A stretch of 64,000 nucleotides of DNA from Candidatus Thiodiazotropha endolucinida (lineage in GTDB: Bacteria > Pseudomonadota > Gammaproteobacteria > Chromatiales > Chromatiaceae): assembly GCF_001715975.1 (NCBI RefSeq), contig NZ_MARB01000014.1, positions 1 to 64,000 on the forward strand, in the 5' to 3' direction. Shown piece by piece: positions 63,648 to 64,000 of the stretch (position 1 is the first letter of the stretch; the number at the start of each line of letters is the position of its first letter). The position numbers and the translations under genes are program-made. Below the pieces are notes generated by a model, which made no database searches, was not told the origin of the DNA, and was given only the letters and a program-made list of their open reading frames with translations.

Positions 63648-64000
63648 TCAGCCGACCAGCTGCGTGCGCATGACGATTGCCAGGACCACCAGTACCAAGG
63701 TGGCAATCCAAACCGCTATATAGATCCTCATTGCCCGTTTTGCCTTGGTCTTTTCGGCCCAGCTGCGTGGCTGGATGCCTTTAACCAGAAACACAAGTTT
63801 GGCCGCAAGGTTGACGCAAACAATATTTGCCGCAAGCAGTAGTGCCGCACCCATCGCCAAATCCACTCGCCAGTGGCCCAGTGTCAGGCCTACCGCAGCG
63901 GCAGGTGGCAGCAGGGCAACCGCAACCATGACACCTACCAATACACTTGGCAGACCAGTGGTGAGCGAGAGTGCGGCAGCCGCTCCAGAGGCAAGAGCTA
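63648..64000 (-). CDS. DUF389 membrane protein, 3' part
   Basis: The frame is open to the right edge of the window, so only the C-terminal 117 or so residues are visible. LVGVMVAVALLPPAAAVGLTLGHWR and AALLLAANIVCVNLAAKLVFLVKGIQPRSW are the DUF389 (TIGR00341-like) signature with at least three membrane helices. The function of the family is not established. Confidence 0.85.
   Translation of the reverse strand, partial: ALASGAAAALSLTTGLPSVLVGVMVAVALLPPAAAVGLTLGHWRVDLAMGAALLLAANIVCVNLAAKLVFLVKGIQPRSWAEKTKAKRAMRIYIAVWIATLVLVVLAIVMRTQLVG

Noticed and set aside
1-64000. CRISPR arrays, tRNA or rRNA genes, prophage or complete insertion sequences
   Set aside because: No regularly spaced repeats, no T-loop-like GGTTCGAATCC with cloverleaf context, and no transposase or integrase frame were seen.

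Overview
The window reads as chromosome of a free-living or host-associated gammaproteobacterium, most likely a Chromatiales-type sulfur oxidiser (Sedimenticola / Candidatus Thiodiazotropha-like). This placement is an inference. It rests on the canonical gammaproteobacterial block nadB / rpoE-rseABC-mucD-grx-lepA-lepB-DUF4845-rnc-era-recO-pdxJ, on FleQ/FleSR-type flagellar control, on RdgC, and on an unusual complete V/A-type ATPase operon. No rRNA, tRNA, CRISPR array or intact transposase was seen.

Layout. 0-6 kb: an end of a MITE-like repeat, an aminotransferase, acetoacetyl-CoA synthetase, a SYLF-domain gene with an in-frame stop, and a FadL-type porin. 6.3-14.9 kb: a nine-gene V/A-ATPase operon on the minus strand (G/H-C-I-K-F-E-A-B-D). 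15-17.5 kb: unknown gene, hemH and DUF971, then a 5' relic of ATP-type pckA not covered by any long ORF. 17.7-20.7 kb: nth, DUF302, DUF1841, a small CXXC membrane-protein gene broken by a 10-bp tandem duplication, PilZ and FHA genes. 21-31 kb: flagellar regulators and basal body (fleQ with a +1 frameshift, fleS, fleR, fliEFGHIJ), with good sigma-54 promoters before fleS and fliE. 31-37.4 kb: EAL-HDOD protein, a Cys-rich secreted peptide, FhlB and FliK-like proteins, a GYF-pentapeptide membrane protein, AMMECR1 (AmrA) and rdgC. 37.4-41.1 kb: a candidate FNR-controlled small RNA and a nucleotide-sugar cluster (WbpO/WbpP-like plus a UDP-glucuronate epimerase). 41.5-50.7 kb: a B12-radical SAM protein, tmcA, an orphan hypF, and the operon amrS-amrB plus a RepB-primase-like gene. 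50.8-64 kb: nadB, the sigma-E envelope-stress operon, the lepA to pdxJ housekeeping block, and the 3' end of a DUF389 gene.

How genes work together. FleQ (if functional) with sigma-54 should drive fleSR and fliE onward. RpoE with RseA/RseB/RseC and MucD forms the envelope-stress module. The V/A-ATPase supplies a rotary ion pump or ATP synthase. AmrA (36 kb), AmrS and AmrB (48-50 kb) are the three parts of the still unexplained AmmeMemoRadiSam system, split into two loci.

Most notable observations: (1) four separate gene lesions (SYLF nonsense codon, pckA relic, 10-bp duplication frameshift, fleQ frameshift), which suggest ongoing gene decay unless some are assembly errors; (2) a stand-alone primase-polymerase-like gene apparently translationally coupled to amrB; (3) a candidate anaerobically induced sRNA between convergent genes.
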